This document shows, piece by piece, positions 41,844-52,441 of a stretch of DNA of 64,000 bases. The position numbers and the translations under genes were made by a program. The stretch is from Glutinoglossum americanum (taxonomy: Eukaryota > Ascomycota > Geoglossomycetes > Geoglossales > Geoglossaceae): NCBI GenBank assembly GCA_020080175.1, contig JAGHQL010000140.1:1-64000 (forward strand), written 5' to 3'. The notes beneath the pieces were generated by a model. That model was given only the letters and a program-made list of their open reading frames with translations. It searched no databases and was not told the origin of the DNA. Within the stretch, counting starts at the first letter, position 1. Each line of letters opens with the position of its first letter.

Positions 41844-44800
41844 ATGGCAGAGATTTCTAGTATCCTCGGCGTCGCAGGCGCGGGCATAAAGCTCTCATTA
41901 GTCTTGTATGAAATGGCCAGCGATATAGGATCAGCTGGGAGAGATGTGAACGCTATTGCCGGCGAAATGTCACTCTTCTCGCAAGTAAGGCCCACCGAAC
42001 CTTGGAATGGTATCTCTTTGCTCACAGGGCAGCGTGAAGGTGCTCCGGATGGTTGATAAAAGCCTTAAAGGCGCATCCGTACAATTCGGGTCTCCAGTCA
42101 TCCTTGAAGCCAACGCGGTGTTGCCGTCCCTAGTGAGCCAGTGTCAGATTATCTATAAGGAAGCAAATGGCCTTTTAGACGTATTGAAGCCGCTGATGGG
42201 GGAATCTCCGTTTCGGAAGCTTGGAAGAGTCCGTTGGCTCTTTCAAAAGTCTAGAGTTCAAGTTTTGCGGGGTATGTTAGATAGCCTGAAGGCCACTGTT
42301 AGCCTGCTTGTCTCTACAGTTGACTTAGAGATCGCGAAGAGGTCTAAAGAGTCTGATAAAGCGATGTACATCTACCCGTTCACCTTCGGTGGTTTCCACT
42401 GCTGATACTACAGGTTAGTGAAGATCTGGAGGCTGAGTTAAAAACTTTCATGAAGCTTGCCGAACTGAAGAACAAAGAGCTTGACGAGGTCCTCAATGCC
42501 GCTGCATTAGCTAAAGAGGGAGACACAAAGAAACCTGAGAAGGGCTCCTCACATACCAGGACACTTAACCCTCCGATATCGCAGATAACCCTGATGAGTG
42601 ATGAAGACCCTGAGTCTTGGTACCGGGCACCTGCTCTCAGCCGCCGCCCAACGCGGACAGTACTCAACCTTGCTCGCGCTGTAGCGGTCACGCCTGCTGC
42701 CGTCACTCCCAGTGTTCATAAACCGCCTCCACTTAAGGTGGATGAAAGTGTTCACGCAACTAGTGACGGTGATGCATTAAATGACGAGGGTAAGCGGGGC
42801 CTGAAGCCCACAACAGGTGGTACCGGTGAGCCGGAAATTCCGCCTCTACAGGACGAAGGACTCCTAGAATCGCTTGCAGACCAGACCCATGGGCCAGGTC
42901 ATGGACAGAACAACGCGGTCACAGCTGGAAAAGAGAATCTCCCAGAGTCTGAAACCGAGTTGGAGATATGCAGCAAGGGGAGGCCCTTGCAAGACGAGCG
43001 GCCCAAACTTCCAAAACGCATTCCCAAGCACTCGTCTGGAGCCGACACCGCATCGCTACAAAAAACACTCATAACTGCTGTTGCCGCACAGAAGCACAAA
43101 TTCGTAGAGCAGCTCCTAGACCGAGGTGTCTCTCCAGACACGGGCCCTGAGAATAACGTTGTGATAGAAGCAACATATCACAAAGACATCGCCACATTGA
43201 AGCTACTTCTCGAATTTGGAGCGGATCCCAATGCCAAAGCAACCAACGGAGGCACGCCTCTTCGTTGCGCTTGCCAGTTTAATCACGAAGCAGAAGCAAA
43301 AATCCTTCTGGAATATGGCGCTGATCCAAACGTCTCTGCTCCTGATTGGACACCACTGCCATGGGCTCTAGATGGTAGCAAGGAAAACATAGTGCGTCTT
43401 CTCCTGCAGTATGGGGCAGACCCGGATTTGATAATGCATAATGGCGAGACCGGCCTGGTCTACGCATGCGACAGGAACGTCTTGCCCGGCCTTGTGCAAG
43501 AAATTTTGGACCATGGCGCCGACCCTAACGTGAAGAATGCAAGAGGGCTTACAGCACTATACGCAGCGTGCAATCGGAACCACCCTGAAATTGTGAATAT
43601 CCTCCTCTCTAAGGGTGCCGATCCTAACCTTGCTGGCCCTGAACTACCCGTCCTAGCCGCCTTACACTACCCCGCTTGTTTGGTGCTCCTTATATCGGCC
43701 ATCGCAGATATACACACCTATAAGGGTCTGATGGAGCGCGCGACGTTCTATAATTTGGTTGACGCCGTCAAATTGTTATTGGATGCTGGCGTTGACCCCA
43801 ATGAGAAGTACCAGGAGGTCTATTCTCCTATAACGACAGCTATCCGTGATAACCACCCAGAAATCTTCTCATTACTTCTTTCTAGGGGCGCTGATCCTAA
43901 CCTCAAGGGTCAAGATATACCGCTCGCTATGGCTGTAAAGAGACCCGAACTACTCAAGCAGCTTATAGCTGGCGGTGCAGATATCAGCAGATATAAAGGT
44001 CTCGTTGAACGAGCCGTCTATCATAACTCGATAGAGTCTGTCGAATTTTTATTAGATGTTGGAGCCGACCCCAACGAGAGGTATGACGAGCTCTGGTCTC
44101 CCCTAACAACGGCTATTCGTGACGACCACCCAGAAATCATTTCACTACTTCTCTCCAGGGGCGCTGACCCAAATCTCGAGGGTCAAGGCGTACCGCTTGC
44201 TATGGCTGTAAAGAGACCCGAACTACTCAAGCAGCTTATAGCTGGCGGTGCAGATATCAGCAGATATAAAGGTCTCATTGAACGAGCCGTCTATCATAAC
44301 TCGATAGAGTCCGTCGAATTTTTATTAGACGCTGGAGTCGACCCCAACGAGAAGCGTGACGAGTTCTGGTCTCCCCTAACAACGGCTATTCGTGACGATC
44401 ATCCAGAAGTCATTTCACTACTTCTCTCCAGGGGCGCTGATCCAAACCTCAAGGGTCAAGACGTACCGCTTGCTATGGCTGTAAAGAGACCCGAACTACT
44501 CAAGCAGCTTATAGCTGGCGGTGCAGATATCAGCAGATATAAAGGTCTCATTGAACGAGCCGTCTATCATAACTCGATAGAGTCCGTCGAATTTTTATTA
44601 GACGCTGGAGTCGACCCCAACGAGAAGCGTGACGAGTTCTGGTCTCCCCTAACAACGGCTATTCGTGACGATCACCCAGAAATCATTTCACTGCTTCTCT
44701 CCAGGGGCGCTGACCCAAATCTCGAGGGCCAAGGCGTGCCACTTGTCGTAGCTATAGGGAAGCCAGCACTACTCAAGCAGCTTATAGCCGGAAGTGCGGA

Positions 44801-45275
44801 CGTCAGCAAATGTAAAGGGCTCCTTGAACTAGCCGTCTACCACCACTGCATCGAGTCTATACAGATTCTCCTCGAAGCTGGAGCACCTATTGACGAAAAG
44901 CGCCTCGACCGCTACTCCCCGCTTACTACCGCCATCCGCGATAACCACATCGACATCATATCCCTGCTCCTCTCCCGTGGCGCAGACCTCAATTCGCCCG
45001 GCGAAGGCCTCCCCATCACACAGGCTGCACGCTTTGCGGATCCCGAGAGGCTGCGCATAGTTCTCGACGCCGGGGCAGACGTGAATAAGCAGTACAATGG
45101 CAGAAGCGCGCTGATGCAGGCGTGCGAAAGCAATGCGATGGAGAATGTGAAGCTGCTGTTGCGGAGGGGTGCGGATGTGGACGCGGTCGATAATGGTGGG
45201 GATACTGCGATGGATATTGCGGCGAAAAATGGACATGATGAGATTTTTATGCTGTTTCTTGATCGGGTGGCCTGA
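41844..45275 (+). CDS. Ankyrin-repeat protein with fungal N-terminal domain
   Basis: Model: 41844-41984, 42028-42365, 42419-45275; introns 43 and 53 bp, phases agree, 1111 aa. The N-terminus (MAEISSILGVAGAGIKLSLV, LYEMASDIG) is the fungal N-terminal domain found on many STAND-type proteins. A charged, disordered linker (aa 180-370) precedes about 20 ankyrin repeats (aa 374-1105, e.g. LLLEFGADPNAKATNGGTPL). There is no NACHT, so it would be an ankyrin adaptor or receptor without its own NTPase. Between aa 640 and 990 a 91-aa block (MAVKRPELLKQLIAGGADIS ... YHNSIESVEFLLD ... SPLTTAIRD) is repeated 3-4 times with nearly identical DNA. No signal peptide or membrane helix is evident apart from the N-terminal hydrophobic stretch. 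The gene is intact. Confidence 0.87.
43790..44900 (+). repeat. 273-bp tandem repeats coding for ankyrin modules
   Basis: TACTCAAGCAGCTTATAGC occurs at 43951, 44224, 44497 and 44770, exactly 273 bp apart. The central two or three units differ at only a few bases, the outer ones more. 273 bp equals 91 codons, so length change keeps the frame. Confidence 0.93.
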
Positions 45276-46319
45276 TGGGAGTGGTCCTCTGCTTTGAAAC
45301 TATTTTTCCGGGGGCGGGCGGTTACCCTTTTGTGGGAAAGTACGGTGAGAGAGAGAGGTGTCGTTTTGGTGCCCAATCTGCCGAGGCCATCCAGGCCCTG
45401 ACATGGCACTCGGTCCTATGACGTCCGGTGGCAAGCATCTTTTCTGTTGTGGCATGTCCGAGTGTTGGGATGGCCGCGTTGGAGTGAGCGTTCTAATGCT
45501 GGAATGACCACAAGCATCCTCTGTCATGGCGACTGGCATTCGGATCCGCAAGCATCTATGCTAGTATGCAGATCAATCACCTCAGCAGAGTGGATTGTGT
45601 TCCTGGTCTTATTACCTTGTTACTTGCGTTTTTTTCAACTCGACTATAAGAACCCCTGGGATCACTCCCTCTTGTAATAATCTAACTAATTCAATTCTAT
45701 GCTTTCTACTTTACAGGACCTCGTACCGCTCATATGACATTACTGTGCCGTGTATGGTTTACCCCTAACTCGGGGGTAATGCTACCCAGGAGTAGCGGGA
45801 TACGCCCATAACCGCCAGAGCCTTTGGAGGCGCTCTCTGAGGCGGGCATGTAGCGATAATTGAGTGGCTTCGTCTGGCGGGTACTATATAATATAGAGAT
45901 GCTGGATATTTCATTACTTGGTTCCTCTCTAATTGCAAACAACACTTTCTTCCTTATCCATTCCCTGATAGAATACCCTTCGCTTTAAAATCCGCTGTTA
46001 GAATCGGGCTATGAAAGTCCACTACAAATGTTGCGGAGGTTGCCGCTTTTATTGCTCAGCTGGCTCAGTCGGGTGCCTAGATTTTGTTAAGGCTGCCTGA
46101 GACATCGACATCGACTTAGCAAGGTATGGATTCCCAAGGACGGCCGCTGTTTTAGCACGGTACAGCTTTCGCATACAGTGCCAAGCATTTGCCGAGAACT
46201 GCTCGGGGCTGCTCACCCGAGCCTTATTCATCTGGTTGTCAAATTCCAGACTCCTTACTACTAGACGTCCGTAGAGCAGCAGCGTCAAAAGCCCATCTCT
46301 ATAACCCCCGTACTTCAAT
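45276..46319. other. Intergenic, no supported gene
   Basis: Holds the 3' flank of the ankyrin gene and the promoter of the F-box gene. An imperfect inverted repeat lies near 45760-45800 (ACCCCTAACTCGGGGGTA). Short frames on both strands lack motifs. Confidence 0.45.
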
Positions 46320-48088
46320 ATGCAAGCGCAGTCTCTCCCCCAGAGAGTACCTTCAGAAATCCTTTCCGCGGTCCTGGACTGCCTCTCAAAGGTCGACCTT
46401 CTGCTTCTCCGCCTCGTCTCTCGATTCTTTCTGCACCTAGTGACGCCCCTCGCGTTCTCAAAAATCTCCATTGAGGTAAATGTGTTGGACAGAAGCCTCT
46501 TCCACCGCAATCTTCGACTGGTAGAATCGCTCGCTACTACCTCTTCTATCATCAGTTCTTCAGTCCGGACCCTTCACATCAAGTCCCTATTCTGTGCGCG
46601 TTACCAGATTACTTCTCACCCTAATGGAAGTCAAACCACTATACTGCGCGATGACAGGCCAGGCCCCGATGAGGAGATCTCTAAAGCTGTCCTTTCAGAG
46701 CATTTAGCCCCATTCCTATCAAAATTTCAAAATCTGGAAGCTTTCGTGTACAAGATCCCCCCGTCTCCACCTGTCCCCCCTGCTGATTGCTTTGCAGTTG
46801 GGCCCACGATCCCTACCGCGACCCTTTGTCCTGCCTCTCTCTCATCGCCGATAGCGTGTCATCACTCCCGAAGCTCAAGGACTTGAGCGTCAGAATCGAT
46901 CTTAACAATGTAGATCCCGCAAAGGACCAGCTGCCGCCACTCCACAACTTCAGGAACCTGTTGGCGCTCTCCGTCTCTTCCGAAGGTAATAGGATACCCG
47001 CCGCCTATTGTGAAGACGAGATACGCCCAGCGTTTGAGGCGTCACCAGGACTAGCTAGTTTTAGTCTTAAAACCGACTTTGGGAAGGCCCCGGTGCAAGC
47101 CATTCTGGGGAAGGAGCCGAGACCGAAGCTAGTGGAACTGGCACTTAGGGGGGTGCCACTTCCGTCTGAAGGCCTAAAGCTCTTTTATAGCAGAAATTTA
47201 CAAAATCTTAGTTTATCGACGGGCCCTAGTTCCCGGGGTACGCATATTGCTTGGCCCCTCCTGTGGCTCACCCTGCGGGAAGCAGGGGTGCAGCTTTCGT
47301 CCCTTTCGGTTGCCGGCTTTGAGGGGGCGATGGACGAGATGTTTGGTTACTTACTCTCCTACTCCAAGCTAAAGAAATTGAGCATACCTATTATCCAGAT
47401 GGATCAACAAACGGCCGAAGACGCCGCTGGTGACATCTTCTGGCGTGAGATCGTGCCGCAGCATAAGGGGAGCCTAATCGAGCTCGCGTTGCGACCGTTC
47501 TACGAAGGGGCGTGGTGCTACGGCCCTGCCGCATCAAGGGCAATTCAGCAGTGCGCATCGCTGCAGCAACTCACTTTAGGGGTGTGTGGGCTCGACCTAC
47601 CCCGGGCCGCGACTAGGATCGCTCAACTGCCGGAGAGCTCGGTCGGAGTGTCGGAGTTGAAACAAGTATGGGGGCATCCAGAGCACTGCCCTGTATGTAT
47701 CCCCGCAAACCACAAGCTCGCCGGCTAACCCGCTACTGGATGACAGGTGCTAATTGTGTCCGATCTCACATCCCCCCTCGTAAAGCTCTCACTGCACCCA
47801 ACCTACGAGGCCGGGGAGCGAGATACCGATATCGGCCACCTGAACCATGGAACTAGACGCTTGGGGAGCCCATATGTGTATGAAATGCACAAGCGGTTGG
47901 ACGAGATCGAGAACATGACGGAGACAGTTTTTCTTCGTATGCGTGCCTCCAGCGCTGGGGCAAGGAACTGGCCGGCGGCGGTAAGGATAGGCTATACCGA
48001 GTTGCTAAAGGAGAAAGAGAAGACAGAATCTGGAGAAGAGATATGGGAGTATCACCAAGATCCCATACAAAGGCTTTTTCTTTTCTAG
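46320..48088 (+). CDS. F-box protein with leucine-rich-like region
   Basis: Model: 46320-46747, 46798-47665, 47747-48088; introns 50 bp (CTGAT branch) and 81 bp; phases agree; 545 aa. The F-box is at the N-terminus: LPQRVPSEILSAVLDCLSKV followed by DLLLLRLVSRFFLHLVTPLA. The rest shows irregular leucine-rich spacing (SSLPKLKDLSVRIDL, HNFRNLLALSV, RNLQNLSLSTG, SKLKKLSIPI, CASLQQLTLGVCGLDL), fitting the LRR-like substrate-binding part of fungal F-box proteins. It would link Skp1/cullin ubiquitin ligase to an unknown target in cytosol or nucleus. The last exon is charged. No frame breaks. Confidence 0.8.
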
Positions 48089-48644
48089 CGGTGAGAGCGA
48101 ATACTGTTGAGTTTTTGTATCCTTGCTGGGAGGCCGGAGGCCGGTGGCCGAACTTTCGCGGAGCACTCCATAGAGCTCCCTATGATGTCAGCAATTCGAG
48201 GGTCCTTCGGATCCTGACCCTGATCCTCTTTCTTCTCGTACCACATTCTTTAGGCTTTATGGCAGCTAGTTCCAATTCAATTCCATTATTCCATTACCTG
48301 GTCTGTTTACATGCTCGTAGCCGTGACCTTTCAATAAATATTTCAGGGAAGAAGGATTTTACACAGCTTTCTACACTAATAATACTAAGAGAAATTTCGC
48401 CGGCTAACGGGGCACCAGCTCTCAAATAACAACGAAGCCGCGGCAGTGACCGTTAGCTAATAGTCCCGGCGCACATTCTATCTCGCAGACACGCAACTAC
48501 CCTGCCACCTATAATGCGATCCGAGCGGTGGGATATAGTGTTGTTTTGGTTTTTTGGTTTTTTTAATAGAGATTTACGTTCAAGTTGCCTCGCGCCCACC
48601 TGTATGCAGATGCACTTGATTGATTGCTTCGGACACGGAGTGAT
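48089..48644. other. Intergenic, no supported gene
   Basis: 3' flank of the F-box gene up to the border of duplication copy B. Contains a T-rich run near 48540-48565. Nothing else is recognised. Confidence 0.45.
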
Positions 48645-49122
48645 CGTACATCATAGAATGCCCCGAAAGCGCGGTCCAGCATTTCTGGTTACAAGCAGAT
48701 GACCACTTTGCATGAGAGCAGGATAAGTGCTCCGTCAAGTCCCCTCAATTCTAGACCTGAGGTTTAACTGGGGCGTTTGGTCGCCTCCCGCTTCGAGCTC
48801 CAAGTAGTGAGAAGGTTAGCCTAAGGCAGCCTAAGGAGCGGCTCCACGCGCGAAGAAGTTTTCGAAGACCGTGGTAGCCGAAGTACTAGTTCTAAAACAC
48901 CCCTATTTTAAATCGATTGTATAGGTTACCTAGCGATGCTTTCTGATCGCTATCCTAGGTACGCTGCAACGCGCCTCTAGAGTGCTCGAACGTCCAAGCC
49001 CGCGTCCGAACCCAATCCATACCGTTGCCGGACAGCATGTTGTGGGTTATGCTATTCTGGACGGAATGGCGAACGCAAAGTGAGAGGTGAATGAGAGGTA
49101 GGTCGTTTCAGTTAGTTACTGC

Positions 49123-49347
49123 TGTTGGGTAATGGCCGCCTGCTCGGACCTGGTCAGCTGAGTGGCCGATATGCTTTGAGCTGGCTGAGCCAACTCGGAA
49201 CGACCATGCATCCGCCGGAATACTTAAAGGCCCTGAGGGCCATATGGCTAGAGTTCGCAAGTTGCAGATCAATTGAATTCTATTATTTTGTTCTACACTA
49301 TATACTCCCCCCCGCCCCCCTATTCGTGACACAACCCCCAACTCCTA
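49123..49347. mobile_element. Insertion in copy B (solo-LTR-like fossil)
   Basis: Copy A reads TTACTACAACAGCTATGG (about 16973); copy B has TTACTGC, then about 225 extra bases starting TGTTGGGTAATGG and ending ACAACCCCCAACTC, then CTACAACTAACAGATATGG. Copy A is therefore the empty site. The 5' TG, pyrimidine-rich 3' part and GATCAATTGAATTCT word suit a solo LTR; family not assigned. It is younger than the segmental duplication. Confidence 0.5.
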
Positions 49348-49603
49348 CAACTAACAGATATGGGGAAACGGAAGGCCTCTAATTAATTTGCCGTTCCGCG
49401 ACATACAAAGGTGTCGGCGCTGCCAACATCACCCACACCATACCAGCTAACGTGGCATTCTACCACTCAGCCATCCAAGAGTCTCGCCCTGACCATCCCC
49501 GCTAGTCAGCGGCACCAGCCGTGGCAGCTGAGCACACTACAACGAAACGCCCGCATCACCCATCACCCGCCGTGTGACCGAAGGATGAAGCATCCGTCGC
49601 AAT

Positions 49604-50158
49604 CTAGAAAACGAGGAGTTTCTGCTTAGAGGTGAAACCGCAGCCCGTCTTGCCTTTCTGGAAAGAGGCACCGGGGCCAGAGCAGATGCCGCTTGGACCC
49701 GCACAGCAACCGGAGGCGCAGTCGGAGGCGTCGAGACACTGCCCGCCGATAAACTGGCCGCCGTTGCCGTTGCCGACGTTCTTGACACCAGCGGGATCGA
49801 ACGGGGGACTGCCGTTGGCGGGAGCATCCGCGGCGGCAGCGGCCGTGGGGGCCGCGGGCTCGTCCTGCTTGGAGACGGGCGAGGGATTCGCGCTCCCGCC
49901 GGTGGAGGTGAAGCCGCAGCCCGTCTTGCCCGCCTGGGTGGAGGCGCCGGGGCCGGAGCAGATGCCGCTGGGGCCGGCGCAGCAGCCGGATCCACAGTCG
50001 GCGTTGCTGAGGCACTGGCCGCCGATGAACTGGCCGCCGTTGCCGTTGCCAACGTTCTTGGCGCCAGCGGGGTCGAACCGGGGACCGCCGGCCGCTTGGG
50101 GGCGGGCGGCAGCGAGGAGCGCAAGGCTGAAGATAACAGCGATGGTGAAGGTCTTCAT
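49604..50158 (-). CDS. Small cysteine-rich secreted protein, two-domain (copy B)
   Basis: Single exon, 184 aa, paralogue of the gene at 17232-17765. Signal peptide MKTFTIAVIFSLALLAAARP. Two domains with GGQFIGGQC, DCGSGCCAGPSGIC or DCASGCCAGPSGIC, and GKTGCGF, six cysteines each and all conserved. The linker is longer (VSKQDEPAAPTAAAAADAPA) and domain 2 has changed more (CLDASDCASG, GASFQKGKTG) than in copy A, where the two domains are almost the same. Thus the domain duplication is older than the gene duplication, with later homogenisation or drift in one copy. Expected to be extracellular and disulphide-rich, of effector type by composition. The 5' flank, including GAAAATAGAAAAGT just before the start, is shared with copy A. 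Confidence 0.87.
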   Translation of the reverse strand: MKTFTIAVIFSLALLAAARPQAAGGPRFDPAGAKNVGNGNGGQFIGGQCLSNADCGSGCCAGPSGICSGPGASTQAGKTGCGFTSTGGSANPSPVSKQDEPAAPTAAAAADAPANGSPPFDPAGVKNVGNGNGGQFIGGQCLDASDCASGCCAGPSGICSGPGASFQKGKTGCGFTSKQKLLVF

Positions 50159-51090
50159 GTCTGCGGTTGCTGAAAATAGAAAAGTGGGTATCTTTTTATT
50201 TAGGAAAAAAAATCGGCGCGTGAAGGAGAGTGAAGAAGCTTGCTGAAAAAGAATCGAAAATATCGTATCAAACGATCGGCTTGTATGTTATCGCTGCGAT
50301 TGCTAGGCTCGCTGGACAGGCAAGATCGGGGGAGCAGCCGGCAGATCTTATACTGGGCAGCAAGCACGGAACGCATGAATATCCCGAAAACCAGGGATGT
50401 TGGATCTGGCGGGTTCGTCGAATGGCAAGGCCTGTGGGGTCGATCTTTATGCATCATGGCGCCTCCCCCTCGGTTCCGTGTCCCGCGTTCCGACGTTTGT
50501 GTTTCAAGCGCGTCTGGGTCGTCAGCCGGTTGACACAAGTTGGAACTACCGCAGGGACCAGGAGCAGTGGCGTTTAGCCGAGAACCACCAAGTCGGCGGG
50601 ACCCCCAGCACCTTTATGCTGGCCACGGCGATATTCATGCGCTCCCGACTCTGGCGCAAATGAGATACCTCCGTCAGCAACGCCGCTGCCGGTGTCACTT
50701 TGTTCATGCAATGCTCTCTGTCAGGCTGTCAGGTCCTCGGTGGCGGCGCTGAGGCCTCTATTGGCGGTCCCGTAAGCGCTGTTGCAGGGGGTTCCGGTAC
50801 CAGCATCTATGCGAACCCCAAATTTACTGCGTCCCACGGGGTCCACCACCGCAAAGACGAGATTAAACAGCCTATCAATAGAGCCAAACCGTCGCGATGG
50901 AGCGCCGGCGTGTCTGTTAAAAAAGAAATTCGCAGGTCGGCATAATAGTCGCGAAATTATCGGTGGTGTAAGCAGAGTTAGTGGAGTCGCTCTGCACGTG
51001 TTCTGACACTCTCGACCCCCATCCAGGGTGGACGCATAAAGTACGCGCAAAAGTAATTTGCGGCCCTAGGCAGAAGGCTCAATGCACAAC

Positions 51091-52441
51091 GTACGGCGAG
51101 AAAAAAAAGAGGCACAAGAACGGAGACTACGCCTATCAAGGGCTCAACAAGCGTCTATCACTGCGCGACGATAGCTATTATTGAAAGCCCTCAGAGCGAT
51201 AAGATCGTCCATCCACTCCTCCGGTAATTCTCCTGATGGCTCGCGATGCGGCTAATGCCTTGGCACCGATCTCAACAACGGGGCCATGATCACACCATCG
51301 CAGCGCAAACCATACCCCGTACAGCACGCCAACGACATGCCAGAAACGGGAGAAATCCCGGAGTTTGACCACCGCTGGCCCCTTGTCGCGGCCTGTGGCA
51401 AGTTACAAGCTGGGCGTGTGTCATGGGTAGCGAAACTTGGTTGGACATTTTACCCCATCAGAAGCATTGCCCAATCAGGAAGCTTACCCCGGCTTACCCC
51501 AGATCCGGCGACCGACATAGGATCCAGACGCGGGAATACCCCTTCGATGGCGCGCTCAGTCTCAATCGGCCGGAACTTCATCATATCGACCAAAAAAAAA
51601 AAAAAAAGGGGGGCTAAAATCAGGCTGTTTTTTCCGGTCCTTTTTTTTTCTTCATTAGTTGCGAACGGTAGGGCACGGCTCTGTAATATATAGCTCGAAA
51701 CCAGTTTAGGCTATAAGCGGTAATGGTGCTGCAAGCTCGGAAAAATCCTATCGCATGCATGGCAGCTAGCTACCCATAGACGCAGAGCAGGCGTTTCGCT
51801 GAAAAACCGCTAGGATAAAAAATTGTCTTTTTTTCGCTCGACAATCTTTGGTTGGAGGGAAAATAAATGGGATTTTCATATCGTCGCGTCATGTTCCTCG
51901 TCACAGGTTGTGCGGCTCGGCAGAAAGGGGGTTATGGTGTTCATGTAACGTGGCGACGCGAATAGAACATGTTGGATGCCTTGTTTTGAAAAAAAAAAAG
52001 AAGATGGAGCATTGTTGAGGGCTTGTTATTATGTGCCTCGGGGAAAGCGCTATCCGGGTAATTGTCCCTTTTTTTTTTTTTTTTAATAGGAATCTTTTGC
52101 TTATCCGTTTACATACATTGTGAGGCGCGCCCCGCCCACCGCCGTTTCCATTTCCATAGGTCGGTTGCTTGCTTGAAACTTAGTACGTAGTTGTCCAGTT
52201 GCCTTACAGGCACCCGATTCGATCCCATGGCTAATCGGCATTTTCCTCCGCACTGTCCGGTGTGGTGCTCACTTCTCCGGTACGCGCTTCTCAGATGTAC
52301 CCGACGTACATAGGACATTAAGACCGCGGCGCGGGGTGGCTGTTCTGTCGAATATAGTGGTGTCTGCGAGTTACTTCTCCCCCATATGAGCCTCTGGGCA
52401 TTAGTGCAGACGGTGAGAACTGAACATTTATGGAATTGTTA
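51091..52441. other. Intergenic with homopolymer tracts and a repeat copy
   Basis: No supported gene. Long A or T runs at 51590-51607, 51640-51650, 51989-51998 and 52068-52084 occur in low-complexity surroundings. A dispersed repeat copy lies at 52100-52330. Confidence 0.5.
52100..52330. repeat. Dispersed repeat, copy 2
   Basis: Uninterrupted copy of the repeat also present at 40640-41115; less A/T-shifted. Shared words include GAAACTTAGTAC, CGATTCGATCC and CGGCATTTTCCTCC. It serves as the empty site for the 200-bp insertion in the other copy. Confidence 0.7.

Larger units (their letters stand above)
48645..51090. repeat. Segmental duplication, copy B
   Basis: Same orientation as copy A (16410-18310), about 32 kb away. 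It contains the paralogous cysteine-rich gene and extends at its far side to a segment coding PATALTGPP, a trace of the relic secreted-protein gene of copy A. It is longer than copy A because of an insertion at 49123-49347 and extra sequence near 50480-50580 and 50800-51030. Confidence 0.87.

Noticed and set aside
51590-52084. Poly-A/poly-T runs as ends of retroposed genes
   Set aside because: No coding remnant or target duplication adjoins them; simple low-complexity tracts fit better.
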